Below, piece after piece: positions 1 through 6,552 of a DNA stretch of 18,294 nt. Position 1 is the stretch's first letter, and every line of letters begins with the position of its first letter. The notes under the pieces are model-generated. The model did not search any database, had not been told where the DNA came from, and was given only the letters and a program-made list of their open reading frames with translations. A program made the position numbers and the translations under genes. Where the stretch lies: positions 1 through 18,294 of the forward strand of contig CAZQNT010000018.1 in NCBI GenBank assembly GCA_964595075.1, written 5' to 3'. Source of the DNA: JAHJFW01 sp964595075. GTDB taxonomy: Bacteria > Patescibacteriota > Patescibacteriia > 2-12-FULL-60-25.

Positions 1-574
1 TTGTAGGGGCGGCCTTGTCCCGCCCTCCCCGATTGTCCCGCCCTCCCCGATCGATTCCGCGCTCAGGGCGGGACAAGCCCGCCCCTACGTCGTTCCATCC
101 CAATTCAAATCCCAAATCCAAAATCTCCTTTTCCGCATGCGGAAACGCATCAGCCAAACCGATCTCATTCGCGCCGCAAATCATTCCGTCGGATTTCACG
201 CCACGAATTTCTGCGGGTTTTAGTTCAACTAGATCACCCGCCCCATGCCAACGCACACGAGCGCCGACAAGCGCGACCGCAACCCATTGCCCTTTTTGTA
301 TATTTGATCCACCGCAAACGATATCTAAAAGTGCCGAGTGCCGAGTGCCGAGTGCCGAGACATCCACAACGGCGATTTTCAGCTTGTCCGCGTTCGGATG
401 CTGCTTGATGTCGACGATATGCCCGACGACAACACGGTCGAGATCCTTTCCTTGCGGAACGATTCTTTCCACAGCCGGACCGGAAAGAGATACTCGCTTT
501 GCGAATTCTTCAGGCGTGACTTTTTTCAAGTCAACATATTCGGAAAGCCAGTTATAGGAGACGAGAGAATTCAT
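1..574 (-). CDS. pheT: Phenylalanyl-tRNA synthetase beta subunit, N-terminal part (cut by the window edge)
   Basis: This is the beta chain of the alpha2-beta2 enzyme that charges tRNA-Phe in the cytoplasm. The visible 191 residues start MNSLVSYNWLSEYVDL and contain the tRNA-binding (EMAP/OB-like) domain at about residues 40-150, with the family signatures QHPNADKLKIAVVDV, LLDIVCGGSN and IRGVKSDGMICGANEIGL. The frame stays open to base 1, so the protein continues beyond the window. The ATG at 574-572 overlaps the TGA of the upstream 98-residue gene as ATGA, which suggests translational coupling. Two things are odd. A 7-nt tandem repeat makes the loop before LLDIVCGG about five residues longer than in E. 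coli PheT. From about residue 163 onward the protein is encoded by a GC-rich palindromic repeat (bases 3-88), placed in the linker after the tRNA-binding domain. Identity is secure; whether the repeat insertion is tolerated is inference. Confidence 0.93.
   Translation of the reverse strand, partial: MNSLVSYNWLSEYVDLKKVTPEEFAKRVSLSGPAVERIVPQGKDLDRVVVGHIVDIKQHPNADKLKIAVVDVSALGTRHSALLDIVCGGSNIQKGQWVAVALVGARVRWHGAGDLVELKPAEIRGVKSDGMICGANEIGLADAFPHAEKEILDLGFELGWNDVGAGLSRPERGIDRGGRDNRGGRDKAAPT
3..88. repeat. GC-rich palindromic repeat (GTAGGGGCGGGCTTGTCCCG family) inside pheT
   Basis: Bases 3-26 and 65-88 are inverted copies of each other with 23 of 24 matching positions; the core is GTAGGGGCGGGCTTGTCCCG. 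The centre holds two direct copies of a unit of about 18 nt (TGTCCCGCCCTCCCCGAT). The element lies wholly inside the pheT reading frame without a stop, giving a Gly/Arg-rich stretch. A related copy lies at 12349-12386. Confidence 0.85.
330..357. repeat. Four tandem copies of heptamer AGTGCCG in pheT
   Basis: Four exact copies of AGTGCCG follow one another. Read on the minus strand they encode part of the loop SALGTRHSA just before the conserved LLDIVCGG. The unit is not a multiple of three, so gain or loss of one copy would shift the pheT frame. Confidence 0.9.
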
Positions 575-867
575 ATTGTTTGAATAAACACGCGCAGTCC
601 AACACCAAAAAATACAACCGAAAACGTTAGCACTTTTAAACTTCCGGAATCAAAACATCCACCACCAAATAGACATCTAATACTATTGATAAACATAATC
701 CCGCAAACCGCCATGAGAGGCAACATGAGGCCTCTCATGATCGTTTTTCGCAAAGGTTTTTCTGCAAATGCTTTTGATAAATCTAAATCTTTTCCCGTCC
801 ACAGTATAATCAAACCAATGGAAACGAGTGAAAGATTTACTAAAAGTATGAGCAGTAAAGATGTCAT
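571..867 (-). CDS. Small multi-pass membrane protein between pheS and pheT
   Basis: I do not recognise this 98-residue protein. It is strongly hydrophobic with three probable membrane helices at about residues 2-23, 43-63 and 77-96. A charged stretch (GKDLDLSKAFAEKPLRK) separates the first two and a short loop GGGCFDSGS the last two. The start ATG at 867 is preceded by AGGAAAG at good spacing, one of the few clear ribosome binding sites in the window. Its stop overlaps the pheT start by 4 nt (ATGA), and it begins 12 nt after the pheS stop, so all three are probably one transcript. Its position between two synthetase subunit genes that usually adjoin is unusual. No function can be assigned; that it is translated is supported by the ribosome binding site, the overlap and the membrane-like composition. 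Confidence 0.7.
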   Translation of the reverse strand: MTSLLLILLVNLSLVSIGLIILWTGKDLDLSKAFAEKPLRKTIMRGLMLPLMAVCGIMFINSIRCLFGGGCFDSGSLKVLTFSVVFFGVGLRVFIQTI

Positions 868-879
868 AACTTTCCTGAA

Positions 880-1938
880 TTAAAACTGTTTCAAAAATCT
901 CAAATCGTTTTGATAAAACGTTCGTATATCGTCGAGCTTGAGACCTTGTTTCATCATATACGTACGCTCGACTCCCCAGCCGAAAGCAAATCCGGAGTAT
1001 TTTTTCGGATCAACGCCCGTGACTTTCAGTACGTTAGGATGAACCATTCCGGCGCCGCCGATCTCGACCCATCCGCGTTTGCAAACGCGGCACTTATTCT
1101 TCTCCGCGTTTATTCCGGTGCCTCCGCAAACGCCGCATGACACATCGACCTCGAACGACGGTTCGGTGAATCGGAAATGGAACGGACGTAATCTAACCGT
1201 GCGATCATGTCCGAAAAATTCCTTGGCGAAATAATCCAAAATTCCCCGCAAATGCGTTATGCCAACATTGCGATCGACGTACAACCCTTCGACCTGATGG
1301 AACATAGGAAGGTGCGTGGCGTCTATTTGGCGGCGGTACGTCTTGGCAATATTTATCATGCGTATGGGCAGTTTTCCTTTTTCAAGTTCGCGAATCTGCC
1401 CGTTCGAAGTATGCGGCGTGAGTACCATTTTCCCTTTCTTTGAAGCTGGAACTTCCATAAAAAACGTCTCCCATTCGTCACGCGCAGGATGATCCGACGG
1501 CATATTCAAAGCTTCGAACGCATACCAATCCCATTCGACTTCCGGATATCGAACTCGTGTAAAACCTATCTTTTCAAAAATTGAAGTAATCTCGTTGATC
1601 GCGTGAGTCACTACATGGAGATGTCCCTCAGGAGGACGAATCCCCGGCTCCGTCACGTCCTCGCGCTCGACGTCCGCGATTGCGGATAACCCCATTTCCT
1701 CCAATTCTTTTCGCTTCATCCCGATCTCCCTTTCACTTTCAGATTTTATTCTATTCGCAAGCGCGCCGATTTTAGGCCGCGCGGTTTCATCAACCTCGGA
1801 TAAGCCCTTAAGAATATCCGTGAGCTGACCTTTACGACCTAAATACTTTATCTGGGCGGCCTCCAGTTCCTGCAAATTCTTCGCCGCCCTCACTGATTTC
1901 GTGATTTCGAGCTGCAATGCCTTCAATTGGTCGAGCAT
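880..1938 (-). CDS. pheS: Phenylalanyl-tRNA synthetase alpha subunit
   Basis: This is the catalytic alpha chain of the class II phenylalanyl-tRNA synthetase. The 352 residues match the usual bacterial length. Residues 1-85 form the N-terminal helical coiled-coil arm. Class II motif 2 is visible at about 198-222 (TYRRQIDATHLPMFHQVEGL) and motif 3 at about 316-325 (GFAFGWGVER), and the C-terminus NDLRFLKQF is typical. A loop with two cysteine pairs (C268/C271 and C283/C286) resembles a zinc-binding insert present in many PheS proteins; zinc binding here is inferred. The start at 1938 gives the expected N-terminus but has no Shine-Dalgarno sequence. The gene is followed within 12 nt by the small membrane protein gene and then pheT. 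Confidence 0.97.
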   Translation of the reverse strand: MLDQLKALQLEITKSVRAAKNLQELEAAQIKYLGRKGQLTDILKGLSEVDETARPKIGALANRIKSESEREIGMKRKELEEMGLSAIADVEREDVTEPGIRPPEGHLHVVTHAINEITSIFEKIGFTRVRYPEVEWDWYAFEALNMPSDHPARDEWETFFMEVPASKKGKMVLTPHTSNGQIRELEKGKLPIRMINIAKTYRRQIDATHLPMFHQVEGLYVDRNVGITHLRGILDYFAKEFFGHDRTVRLRPFHFRFTEPSFEVDVSCGVCGGTGINAEKNKCRVCKRGWVEIGGAGMVHPNVLKVTGVDPKKYSGFAFGWGVERTYMMKQGLKLDDIRTFYQNDLRFLKQF

Positions 1939-1949
1939 AATTAGGATAT

Positions 1950-1979
1950 AGACTAGCAGAAAAACGGAATAAATGTCAT
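1950..1979 (-). promoter_or_regulatory. Possible pheS promoter using the end of the adjacent repeat
   Basis: On the minus strand, ATGACA (1979-1974, the terminus of the repeat at 1974-2063) is followed after 18 nt by an extended -10 candidate TGC-TAGTCT (1958-1950), 11 nt before the pheS ATG. The hexamer matches only three of six consensus bases, so this is weak and rests partly on the similar arrangement before rseP and the phosphohexomutase gene. Confidence 0.3.
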
Positions 1980-2063
1980 CCCCGTGCAGACGGGGATCCA
2001 GGATATATTGTGAATAATTCCTTTTTTATCTGGATTCCCCCAATGGCTATCGGAGGAATGACA
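1974..2063. repeat. Dispersed inverted repeat, TGTCATCCCCG...GGAATGACA family
   Basis: This is an imperfect hairpin of about 90 bp. The left end TGTCATCCCCG with an inner GGGGATCCAG pairs with TCTGGATTCCCC and the right end GAATGACA. It fills the gap between rseP and pheS. A second copy is at 10858-10946 and a decayed one near 18159. It codes for nothing and looks like a REP/MITE-type element. Confidence 0.8.
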
Positions 2064-2072
2064 ATAAGTCCA

Positions 2073-3224
2073 TTACATTCCAACAAGTCCCTTTGCCCCG
2101 TCCAGAATCACGCCGCCGAATTTGAAAACGTCGCGCATTGTAACCAGAAGAATCAACGCAATCAGAATTATAAACGCCACGTTGTGTATCGCGGCTTCGA
2201 TTTTTTGGTTCATTGCGCGGCGGCGAAGTTTTTCTATAAATAGAAAAAGAACGCGACCGCCATCGAGCGCCGGGATTGGCAAAAAATTTATCACCGCGAG
2301 ATTTATTGAGAGGATCGCGGCGAATTGAAGAAGCGGAATGATCCCCTGCCGCGCGATCTGTCCGCTTAAAACCGCGATACCGATTGGACCCGAGACTTCT
2401 TCGACCGGCGCTTTTAATGACAACAAGTCTCGGAAGATCTCCACAAAAGTAACGACAACCGCTTTGGTGTAACCGACCGTCGCGATCGCGGCGACTTTCA
2501 TTGCGGTTAAAGGCGGATATCTCACACTGCCAACTTCCGCGATTCCAACGCCAAGCGCCGGCCTTCCAACTTCTTTCACGAACTCCAAAGTCGCTACAAT
2601 ATCCTTACTCTCACCATTTCGTATAATAGAGACTGTGAACGGGATCGTACCCTGTTCTCCGATTATGTTTCGCGCGAGATCGGAAGACTGCGGAACGACT
2701 CCTGCGATAGAAACAACGGAATCGCCTGGAAGAATTCCCGCTTTTGACGCGGGAGAGTTTGGCAACACCTGCGTTATGGTAATCGCGCGATTGGATACGG
2801 CGGCGCCGGACGGAAGATCCTCAATCACCGCCTGCGTTCCGGCGATGAACACGGTAGTGAACAAAGCGAAAGCCAGAATCCAATTCATCGCAACGCCTGC
2901 GGCAAGAATGACGAATCGCTGCCACACAGGACGCGCGTGAAAAGAGTCCGGATCGCTGATCGCCGCCTGCTCGCCCTTTATTCTTACGAATCCTCCGAGC
3001 GGAAGCCAGTTCAGCGACCAGATGGTATTCGCGTATTGCTCGCGATCTTTTCGACCTACGCGCCTCCACTTTCCTTTCTCTTTTACGAAACCTATAAACC
3101 GCGGAGGAAACCCGAAACCGAACTCCTCCGCCTTGACGCCGAGCGCTCGCGCGAAAAAATAGTGTCCGGCTTCATGAACGAGAACTAGAGCGGATAAAAC
3201 GAGGAAGAAAATTATAATTGACAT
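2073..3224 (-). CDS. rseP: RIP metalloprotease, site-2 protease family M50
   Basis: This is a membrane-embedded zinc protease that cuts transmembrane substrates such as anti-sigma factors or leftover signal peptides within the lipid bilayer. The 383 residues show the family layout: first membrane helix with the zinc and catalytic motif HEAGH (H17, E18, H21), a second helix at about 104-130, a PDZ domain at about 135-220 (NSPASKAGILPGDSVVSIAG), then the second active-site helix with NFLPIPALDGGR (D321 the third zinc ligand) and a last helix at about 347-363. All key residues are present, so it should be active. The start at 3224 puts HEAGH at the normal distance from the N-terminus. There is no clear Shine-Dalgarno, and a promoter-like -10 lies only 6 nt upstream. 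Substrates cannot be inferred from this context. Confidence 0.95.
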   Translation of the reverse strand: MSIIIFFLVLSALVLVHEAGHYFFARALGVKAEEFGFGFPPRFIGFVKEKGKWRRVGRKDREQYANTIWSLNWLPLGGFVRIKGEQAAISDPDSFHARPVWQRFVILAAGVAMNWILAFALFTTVFIAGTQAVIEDLPSGAAVSNRAITITQVLPNSPASKAGILPGDSVVSIAGVVPQSSDLARNIIGEQGTIPFTVSIIRNGESKDIVATLEFVKEVGRPALGVGIAEVGSVRYPPLTAMKVAAIATVGYTKAVVVTFVEIFRDLLSLKAPVEEVSGPIGIAVLSGQIARQGIIPLLQFAAILSINLAVINFLPIPALDGGRVLFLFIEKLRRRAMNQKIEAAIHNVAFIILIALILLVTMRDVFKFGGVILDGAKGLVGM

Positions 3225-3230
3225 GGATAG

Positions 3231-3259
3231 ACTTTATCTGATTAGTGCTTGATTGTCAT
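3231..3259 (-). promoter_or_regulatory. Candidate rseP promoter, near-leaderless, -35 supplied by repeat end
   Basis: On the minus strand ATGACA (3259-3254) is followed by exactly 17 nt and then TAAAGT (3236-3231), with 6 nt to the rseP ATG. ATGACA matches TTGACA in five of six positions and is the outward terminus of the repeat at 3254-3392. TAAAGT matches TATAAT in four of six positions. Predicted transcription would begin at or next to the start codon. Confidence 0.45.
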
Positions 3260-3392
3260 TGCGAGGAGCGAGCACGCGACGTGGCAATCTTTCAAAGTAA
3301 ATCTTCTTTCTAAAGATTGCCGCGTCGCGCAAGCCTCCTCGCAATGACAGAGGGGAAAGATTGCTACGTAGCACAAGCCTCCTCGCAATGAC
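3254..3392. repeat. Dispersed inverted repeat, TGTCATTGCGAGGAG family, with an extra half copy
   Basis: A full hairpin element (3254-3349) has arms TGTCATTGCGAGGAG and CTCCTCGCAATGACA and inner complementary GTGGCAATCTTT / AAAGATTGCC segments. A further half element (about 3357-3392, AAGATTGC...CTCCTCGCAATGAC) follows directly. It fills the gap between murI and rseP. Other family members are at 5720-5819 and 7476-7570. Confidence 0.85.
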
Positions 3393-3401
3393 GATAGATT
3401 A

Positions 3402-4235
3402 TCACAATTTCGCCAAAAAAAATTCCACTTTTCTACCAAGCCAGCTCTCTGCTATTTTTTCGGATTGATTTGAAACGTCAGTCATAAAATAGCGTTGCGT
3501 TATAATTGACGCTTCTCCATCCACGCAAAATTTGCCTATAGGCAAATTTTGCGTGGAATAACTTTCTGATGTTTTTTGATACTCCAACACTCGAGCAACG
3601 ACCGCCGCCCCTGAATCTATAAGCTTAACCCGATTTCCCATGTAGCGTTGGATGAGCGGCGCGAGTAGAGGATAATGCGTACATCCGAGGATCAGAGTAT
3701 CGACACGCGCGTGCCGGAGCGGCGATAGATATCGTCGAACGATCCTTTTTGTTTCCGCGTCACTCAACCATCCTTCTTCAACGAGTGGTACGAAAAGAGG
3801 GCAGGCGATGGAAAAAATTTCCAATGACGAATTACAAATGACGAAGGGATGCTCGCGCAGAGATCTTTCGTACGCTCCGGACGTGATTGTCGCCCTCGTG
3901 CCGATGACTCCGATTCTGCATTTTGTGATTTTGACGGCTTCTTCCACCGCGGGCTGAATGACATCGAATATCGGCGTGTTGGGAAATTCCGCGCGAACGC
4001 TTTCTCCGGCGGCGGAGCTTGCCGAATTGCATGCGATTATAATCGCATCTGCGCCATGATCCAACAGAAACTTCACGTCCTCGCCAGCGTAACTCTTAAG
4101 AGTCTCCGGACTTTTGTTTCCGTAAGGAGATCTCGCCGAATCCCCCAAATACACAAACGGCGTATCCGGAGCGCGTTTCAACAACTCACGAACCACGGAG
4201 AGCCCGCCGATTCCGGAGTCAAATATGCCTATCAT
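3402..4235 (-). CDS. murI: Glutamate racemase
   Basis: It interconverts L- and D-glutamate, supplying D-Glu for the second residue of the peptidoglycan stem peptide, in the cytoplasm. The 277-residue protein has the full family length. The N-terminal IGIFDSGIGGLSVVREL contains the substrate-binding Asp6, and VYLGDSARSPYGNK follows. The two catalytic cysteines are C69 in ACNSASSAA and C185 in LGCTHYPLL. The C-terminal region at residues 227-239 is encoded by a perfect 36-bp palindrome, without loss of frame. The start at 4235 gives MIGIFDSG, the expected N-terminus, and has no Shine-Dalgarno. Together with the M15 and transglycosylase genes to the right it shows that the organism makes and remodels peptidoglycan. 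Confidence 0.96.
   Translation of the reverse strand: MIGIFDSGIGGLSVVRELLKRAPDTPFVYLGDSARSPYGNKSPETLKSYAGEDVKFLLDHGADAIIIACNSASSAAGESVRAEFPNTPIFDVIQPAVEEAVKITKCRIGVIGTRATITSGAYERSLREHPFVICNSSLEIFSIACPLFVPLVEEGWLSDAETKRIVRRYLSPLRHARVDTLILGCTHYPLLAPLIQRYMGNRVKLIDSGAAVVARVLEYQKTSESYSTQNLPIGKFCVDGEASIITQRYFMTDVSNQSEKIAESWLGRKVEFFLAKL
3521..3556. repeat. Perfect 36-bp palindrome inside murI
   Basis: Bases 3521-3538 are the exact reverse complement of 3539-3556; the half-site is CCACGCAAAATTTGCCTA. It is read in frame as STQNLPIGKFCVD in MurI. There is no loop, and the half-site does not match the other repeat families in the window. Confidence 0.95.
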
Positions 4236-4246
4236 GTGAGGAAGTA

Positions 4247-4306
4247 AGGTTTCAGGTTTCAGGTTTCAGGATCTCAATCCACCCTGACACCTAACACCTG
4301 AAACCT
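4247..4306. repeat. Dispersed inverted repeat, AGGTTTCAGG...CCTGAAACCT family
   Basis: The left arm (4247-4270) is three copies of the heptamer AGGTTTC ending in AGG. The right arm (4283-4306) is CCTGACACCTAACACCTGAA followed by ACCT. The arms pair imperfectly. It fills the 80-bp gap between murI and the phosphohexomutase gene. A relative lies at 6481-6540. Confidence 0.75.
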
Positions 4307-4315
4307 AAACGGAGT

Positions 4316-5689
4316 TTATTCTGTAATTATTTTCGACAATTCCTCAACCTTTTTTTTCGTTTCTTCCGGCGATCGCGTCTCCACGTTCAATCTGACGAGC
4401 GGCTCGGTATTTGACGCTCGAACGGAAAACCACCAGTCGTGTTTCGGACGTTCCGGATCGCGAAACTCCAATCTGATCCCGTCGATATCGATAATCGCGC
4501 TTGCTCCCGGCGAATAAATTTCTTTCAGTCGCGCGATTACTTCCGCGGCGTCTTTAACTTCAAAATTAATTTCCCCGGAATGATTGTATTCCGCAACTTT
4601 TTGCCAAACATCCGAGAGTCGCTCCCCTTCGCGCGCCAAAAGACGAAGAAGATAAAGTAGCGTCAAATCCCCGGATTCCACGAACCACAACGTATGAAAG
4701 TAGTAGTGCATGGAAATCTCCCCGGCAAAAACCGCACCCAAGTCGCGCATTTGTCGCTTGATATACGCGTGGCCCACGCGACTCATTTTCGCGCGCCCTC
4801 CTGCTGCATTTATCGCGTCCGGAACCGACCACGACGAACGAACGTCGAACAGAATGAGACCGCCTGGAAAAATCCGCAGCATCTCTTTCGCGAGGAGCGC
4901 GGTCCCGATGTCTCCGGAAACCGGAGCGCCGCGATCGTCCACGAAACCTATTCTGTCCGCGTCTCCGTCGAACGCCACCCCAAAGTCGCATCCGTGCTCG
5001 CGAACGGCCGCTGAAAGATCCGTGAGAGTGTCGCGTTTGAGCGGATTCGCTTCGTGGTTTGGAAAATTACCGTCCGGTTCGAAGTATAACTTCACTGTTT
5101 CTATCCATGGCAATCTAGAAAGTAATTCCGGCAAAACCGCGCCCGCCATTCCGTTACCCGCATCAATCGCGATTTTCATTTTCGGCATGTCGATTGGAAG
5201 CGCCGCCAGCTTCAGAATATGATCAACGTATCGCGAGAGCGCCGCCGGATCATCCGTCACCGTTCCTTTTTGCGACGTTTCCGATAACTTCGCGTCGCGT
5301 TCAAACGCCTCCCGCAAATCTTCCATCCCGGCCCCCTGCCCGATCGGACTCGCGTCTCCTCGTACGATCTTGAAACCGTTGTAGCTTCCTGGATTGTGCG
5401 ACGCCGTCACCATCACGCCAAGATCGACGTTTCCCATTGATAGCCCAACCGATACGTTGAACATCGGCGTGGAACATAATCCGATGCGCACGACGCTGAC
5501 GCCGTGATCTTTCAGCTCTTCAACAAGCGCCGCCTCAAGTTCGACGGAAGTTCGGCGCATATCTCGCCCGACGAGCACGCGGCGCGGCGAATAATTTTTC
5601 ACGAGAGCGCGCGCGAGACGGCGCGCGAACGCGGCGTCTATCTCTTCCGGAGAAAGGCCGCGGATATCGTAAGCATGAAAGACAGACAT
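4316..5689 (-). CDS. Phosphomannomutase/phosphoglucomutase (alpha-D-phosphohexomutase)
   Basis: It moves phosphate between the C1 and C6 positions of a hexose, feeding sugar nucleotide and cell-surface polysaccharide synthesis. The 457 residues have the four-domain phosphohexomutase layout: active-site serine loop TASHNPGSYNG at 95-105 (S97 phosphorylated), metal loop DGDADR at 241-246, sugar-specificity loop GEISMH at 323-328, and phosphate-binding RASNTEP at 424-430. The ManB/AlgC branch usually has GEMSGH at the sugar loop; here Met replaces Gly at residue 327, which may change specificity, so I give no gene symbol. The start at 5689 yields MSVFHAYDIRG, the normal N-terminus. No Shine-Dalgarno is visible, but a promoter whose -10 ends 7 nt before the ATG is. 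Confidence 0.93.
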   Translation of the reverse strand: MSVFHAYDIRGLSPEEIDAAFARRLARALVKNYSPRRVLVGRDMRRTSVELEAALVEELKDHGVSVVRIGLCSTPMFNVSVGLSMGNVDLGVMVTASHNPGSYNGFKIVRGDASPIGQGAGMEDLREAFERDAKLSETSQKGTVTDDPAALSRYVDHILKLAALPIDMPKMKIAIDAGNGMAGAVLPELLSRLPWIETVKLYFEPDGNFPNHEANPLKRDTLTDLSAAVREHGCDFGVAFDGDADRIGFVDDRGAPVSGDIGTALLAKEMLRIFPGGLILFDVRSSWSVPDAINAAGGRAKMSRVGHAYIKRQMRDLGAVFAGEISMHYYFHTLWFVESGDLTLLYLLRLLAREGERLSDVWQKVAEYNHSGEINFEVKDAAEVIARLKEIYSPGASAIIDIDGIRLEFRDPERPKHDWWFSVRASNTEPLVRLNVETRSPEETKKKVEELSKIITE

Positions 5690-5696
5690 AAACTTG

Positions 5697-5725
5697 AGTG
5701 TAACAATCTCATTCTAGCGTGTCAT
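5697..5725 (-). promoter_or_regulatory. Candidate leaderless promoter of the phosphohexomutase gene
   Basis: On the minus strand ATGACA (5725-5720) is followed after 17 nt by TACACT (5702-5697). The spacer ends in TGT, giving an extended -10 TGT-TACACT. Seven nucleotides then separate it from the ATG at 5689. The -35 is the terminus of the repeat at 5720-5819. Confidence 0.5.
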
Positions 5726-5819
5726 TGCGAGGAGGCTTGTGCGACGTGGCAATCTAGTAAGAGAAGTAGTTTTTCTTCTATTAGATTGCCACGTCGCCCG
5801 CTGGCTCCTCGCAATGACA
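5720..5819. repeat. Dispersed inverted repeat, TGTCATTGCGAGGAG family
   Basis: This 100-bp hairpin element has arms TGTCATTGCGAGGAG and CTCCTCGCAATGACA. Inner arms contain GCGACGTGGCAATCTA and its reverse complement TAGATTGCCACGTCGC. It lies between the divergent phosphohexomutase and lemA genes. Confidence 0.88.
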
Positions 5820-5851
5820 AAAAGATGAGAAAATTCAAATTAAAATAATTA

Positions 5852-5880
5852 TTGACCCTTGCGTTACTTTTTGCTAGGAT
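5852..5880 (+). promoter_or_regulatory. Sigma-70-type promoter for lemA-htpX
   Basis: TTGACC (5852-5857), a 17-nt spacer ending in TGC, and TAGGAT (5875-5880) form a good -35/extended -10 pair. Transcription would start near 5887, leaving a leader of about 30 nt before the lemA ATG. That leader has no Shine-Dalgarno sequence. Confidence 0.75.
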
Positions 5881-5916
5881 TTCATTGTAGATTTAATCCT
5901 TTAACTGCGCAATTTT

Positions 5917-6468
5917 ATGAACCTCGGATGGATTCTTCTTATTGGAGTAGGCGTGCTCGTGCTTTGGCTCGTTGCATTGTATAACGGCCTGATTACGCTG
6001 AAAAATCGAACCGACGAAGCATGGTCGGACATCGACGTTCAGCTTAAACGCCGGTACGATCTGATCCCCAACCTCGTAGAAAGCGTAAAAGGTTACGCCG
6101 CGCATGAGGCGGGAACTTTTCAAAAAGTGACGGAAGCGCGTAACGCCGCAATGGGAGCAAAGACCGTAGCAGAACACGCTCAAGCGGAAAACGCATTGTC
6201 GCAAACTCTTAAAAGCCTGTTTGCCGTAGCTGAAAGCTATCCCGAATTGAAAGCGAATCAAAATTTCCTGCATCTTCAAGAAGAATTGACGGATACCGAA
6301 AACAAAGTTCAGGCCTCCCGCCGCTTCTACAACGGCAACGTCCGCGACTTCAACACCAAGCTTCAAGTATTCCCGTCAAACATTATCGCCGGAACTCTGG
6401 GTTTCAAAGCGCGAGAATTCTTCGAAGCGGAGGAGGGGGAGAAGGTTGTGCCGATGGTAAAATTCTAG
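5917..6468 (+). CDS. lemA: LemA family membrane protein
   Basis: LemA proteins are small, widespread bacterial membrane proteins of uncertain function, often encoded beside htpX or TPM-domain genes. This 183-residue protein has one N-terminal membrane helix (about residues 4-24, WILLIGVGVLVLWLVALYNG) and then the hallmark helical region KNRTDEAWSDIDVQLKRRYD and LIPNLVESVKGYA, ending with the typical FPSNIIAGTLGFKAREFFEA. Length is normal. The start at 5917 is the only one giving the whole membrane helix. htpX follows after 84 nt that hold a repeat, and the two are probably cotranscribed from the promoter at 5852-5880. The pairing suggests a role in envelope stress or membrane protein quality control; that is inference from context. 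Confidence 0.96.
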   Translation: MNLGWILLIGVGVLVLWLVALYNGLITLKNRTDEAWSDIDVQLKRRYDLIPNLVESVKGYAAHEAGTFQKVTEARNAAMGAKTVAEHAQAENALSQTLKSLFAVAESYPELKANQNFLHLQEELTDTENKVQASRRFYNGNVRDFNTKLQVFPSNIIAGTLGFKAREFFEAEEGEKVVPMVKF

Positions 6469-6480
6469 ATATCAAATTCA

Positions 6481-6540
6481 AGGTGTACGGTTTCAGGTTC
6501 TAGGTTTCAGATTAATTATTTTCCTGACACCTGACACCTA
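6481..6540. repeat. Dispersed inverted repeat, AGGTGT/ACACCT family
   Basis: The left part AGGTGTACGGTTTCAGGTTC and TAGGTTTCAG, and the right part CCTGACACCTGACACCTA, are imperfect inverted copies related to 4247-4306. It occupies the lemA-htpX gap and ends 12 nt before the htpX ATG. Confidence 0.7.
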
Positions 6541-6552
6541 CCGCTCTTCCCA

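Noticed and set aside
15..557. 180-residue Ser/Pro-rich reading frame on the plus strand opposite pheT
   Set aside because: It is the antisense shadow of pheT, which has clear family motifs on the minus strand.
3254..3392. CRISPR-like array because of repeated CTCCTCGCAATGAC units
   Set aside because: Only two to three copies occur, in inverted arrangement and without regular spacers. It is a hairpin repeat with a half copy.
4566..4991. Arg-rich 141-residue reading frame on the minus strand inside the phosphohexomutase gene
   Set aside because: Its composition is that of a shadow frame of a GC-rich gene. The phosphohexomutase frame carries all the conserved motifs.
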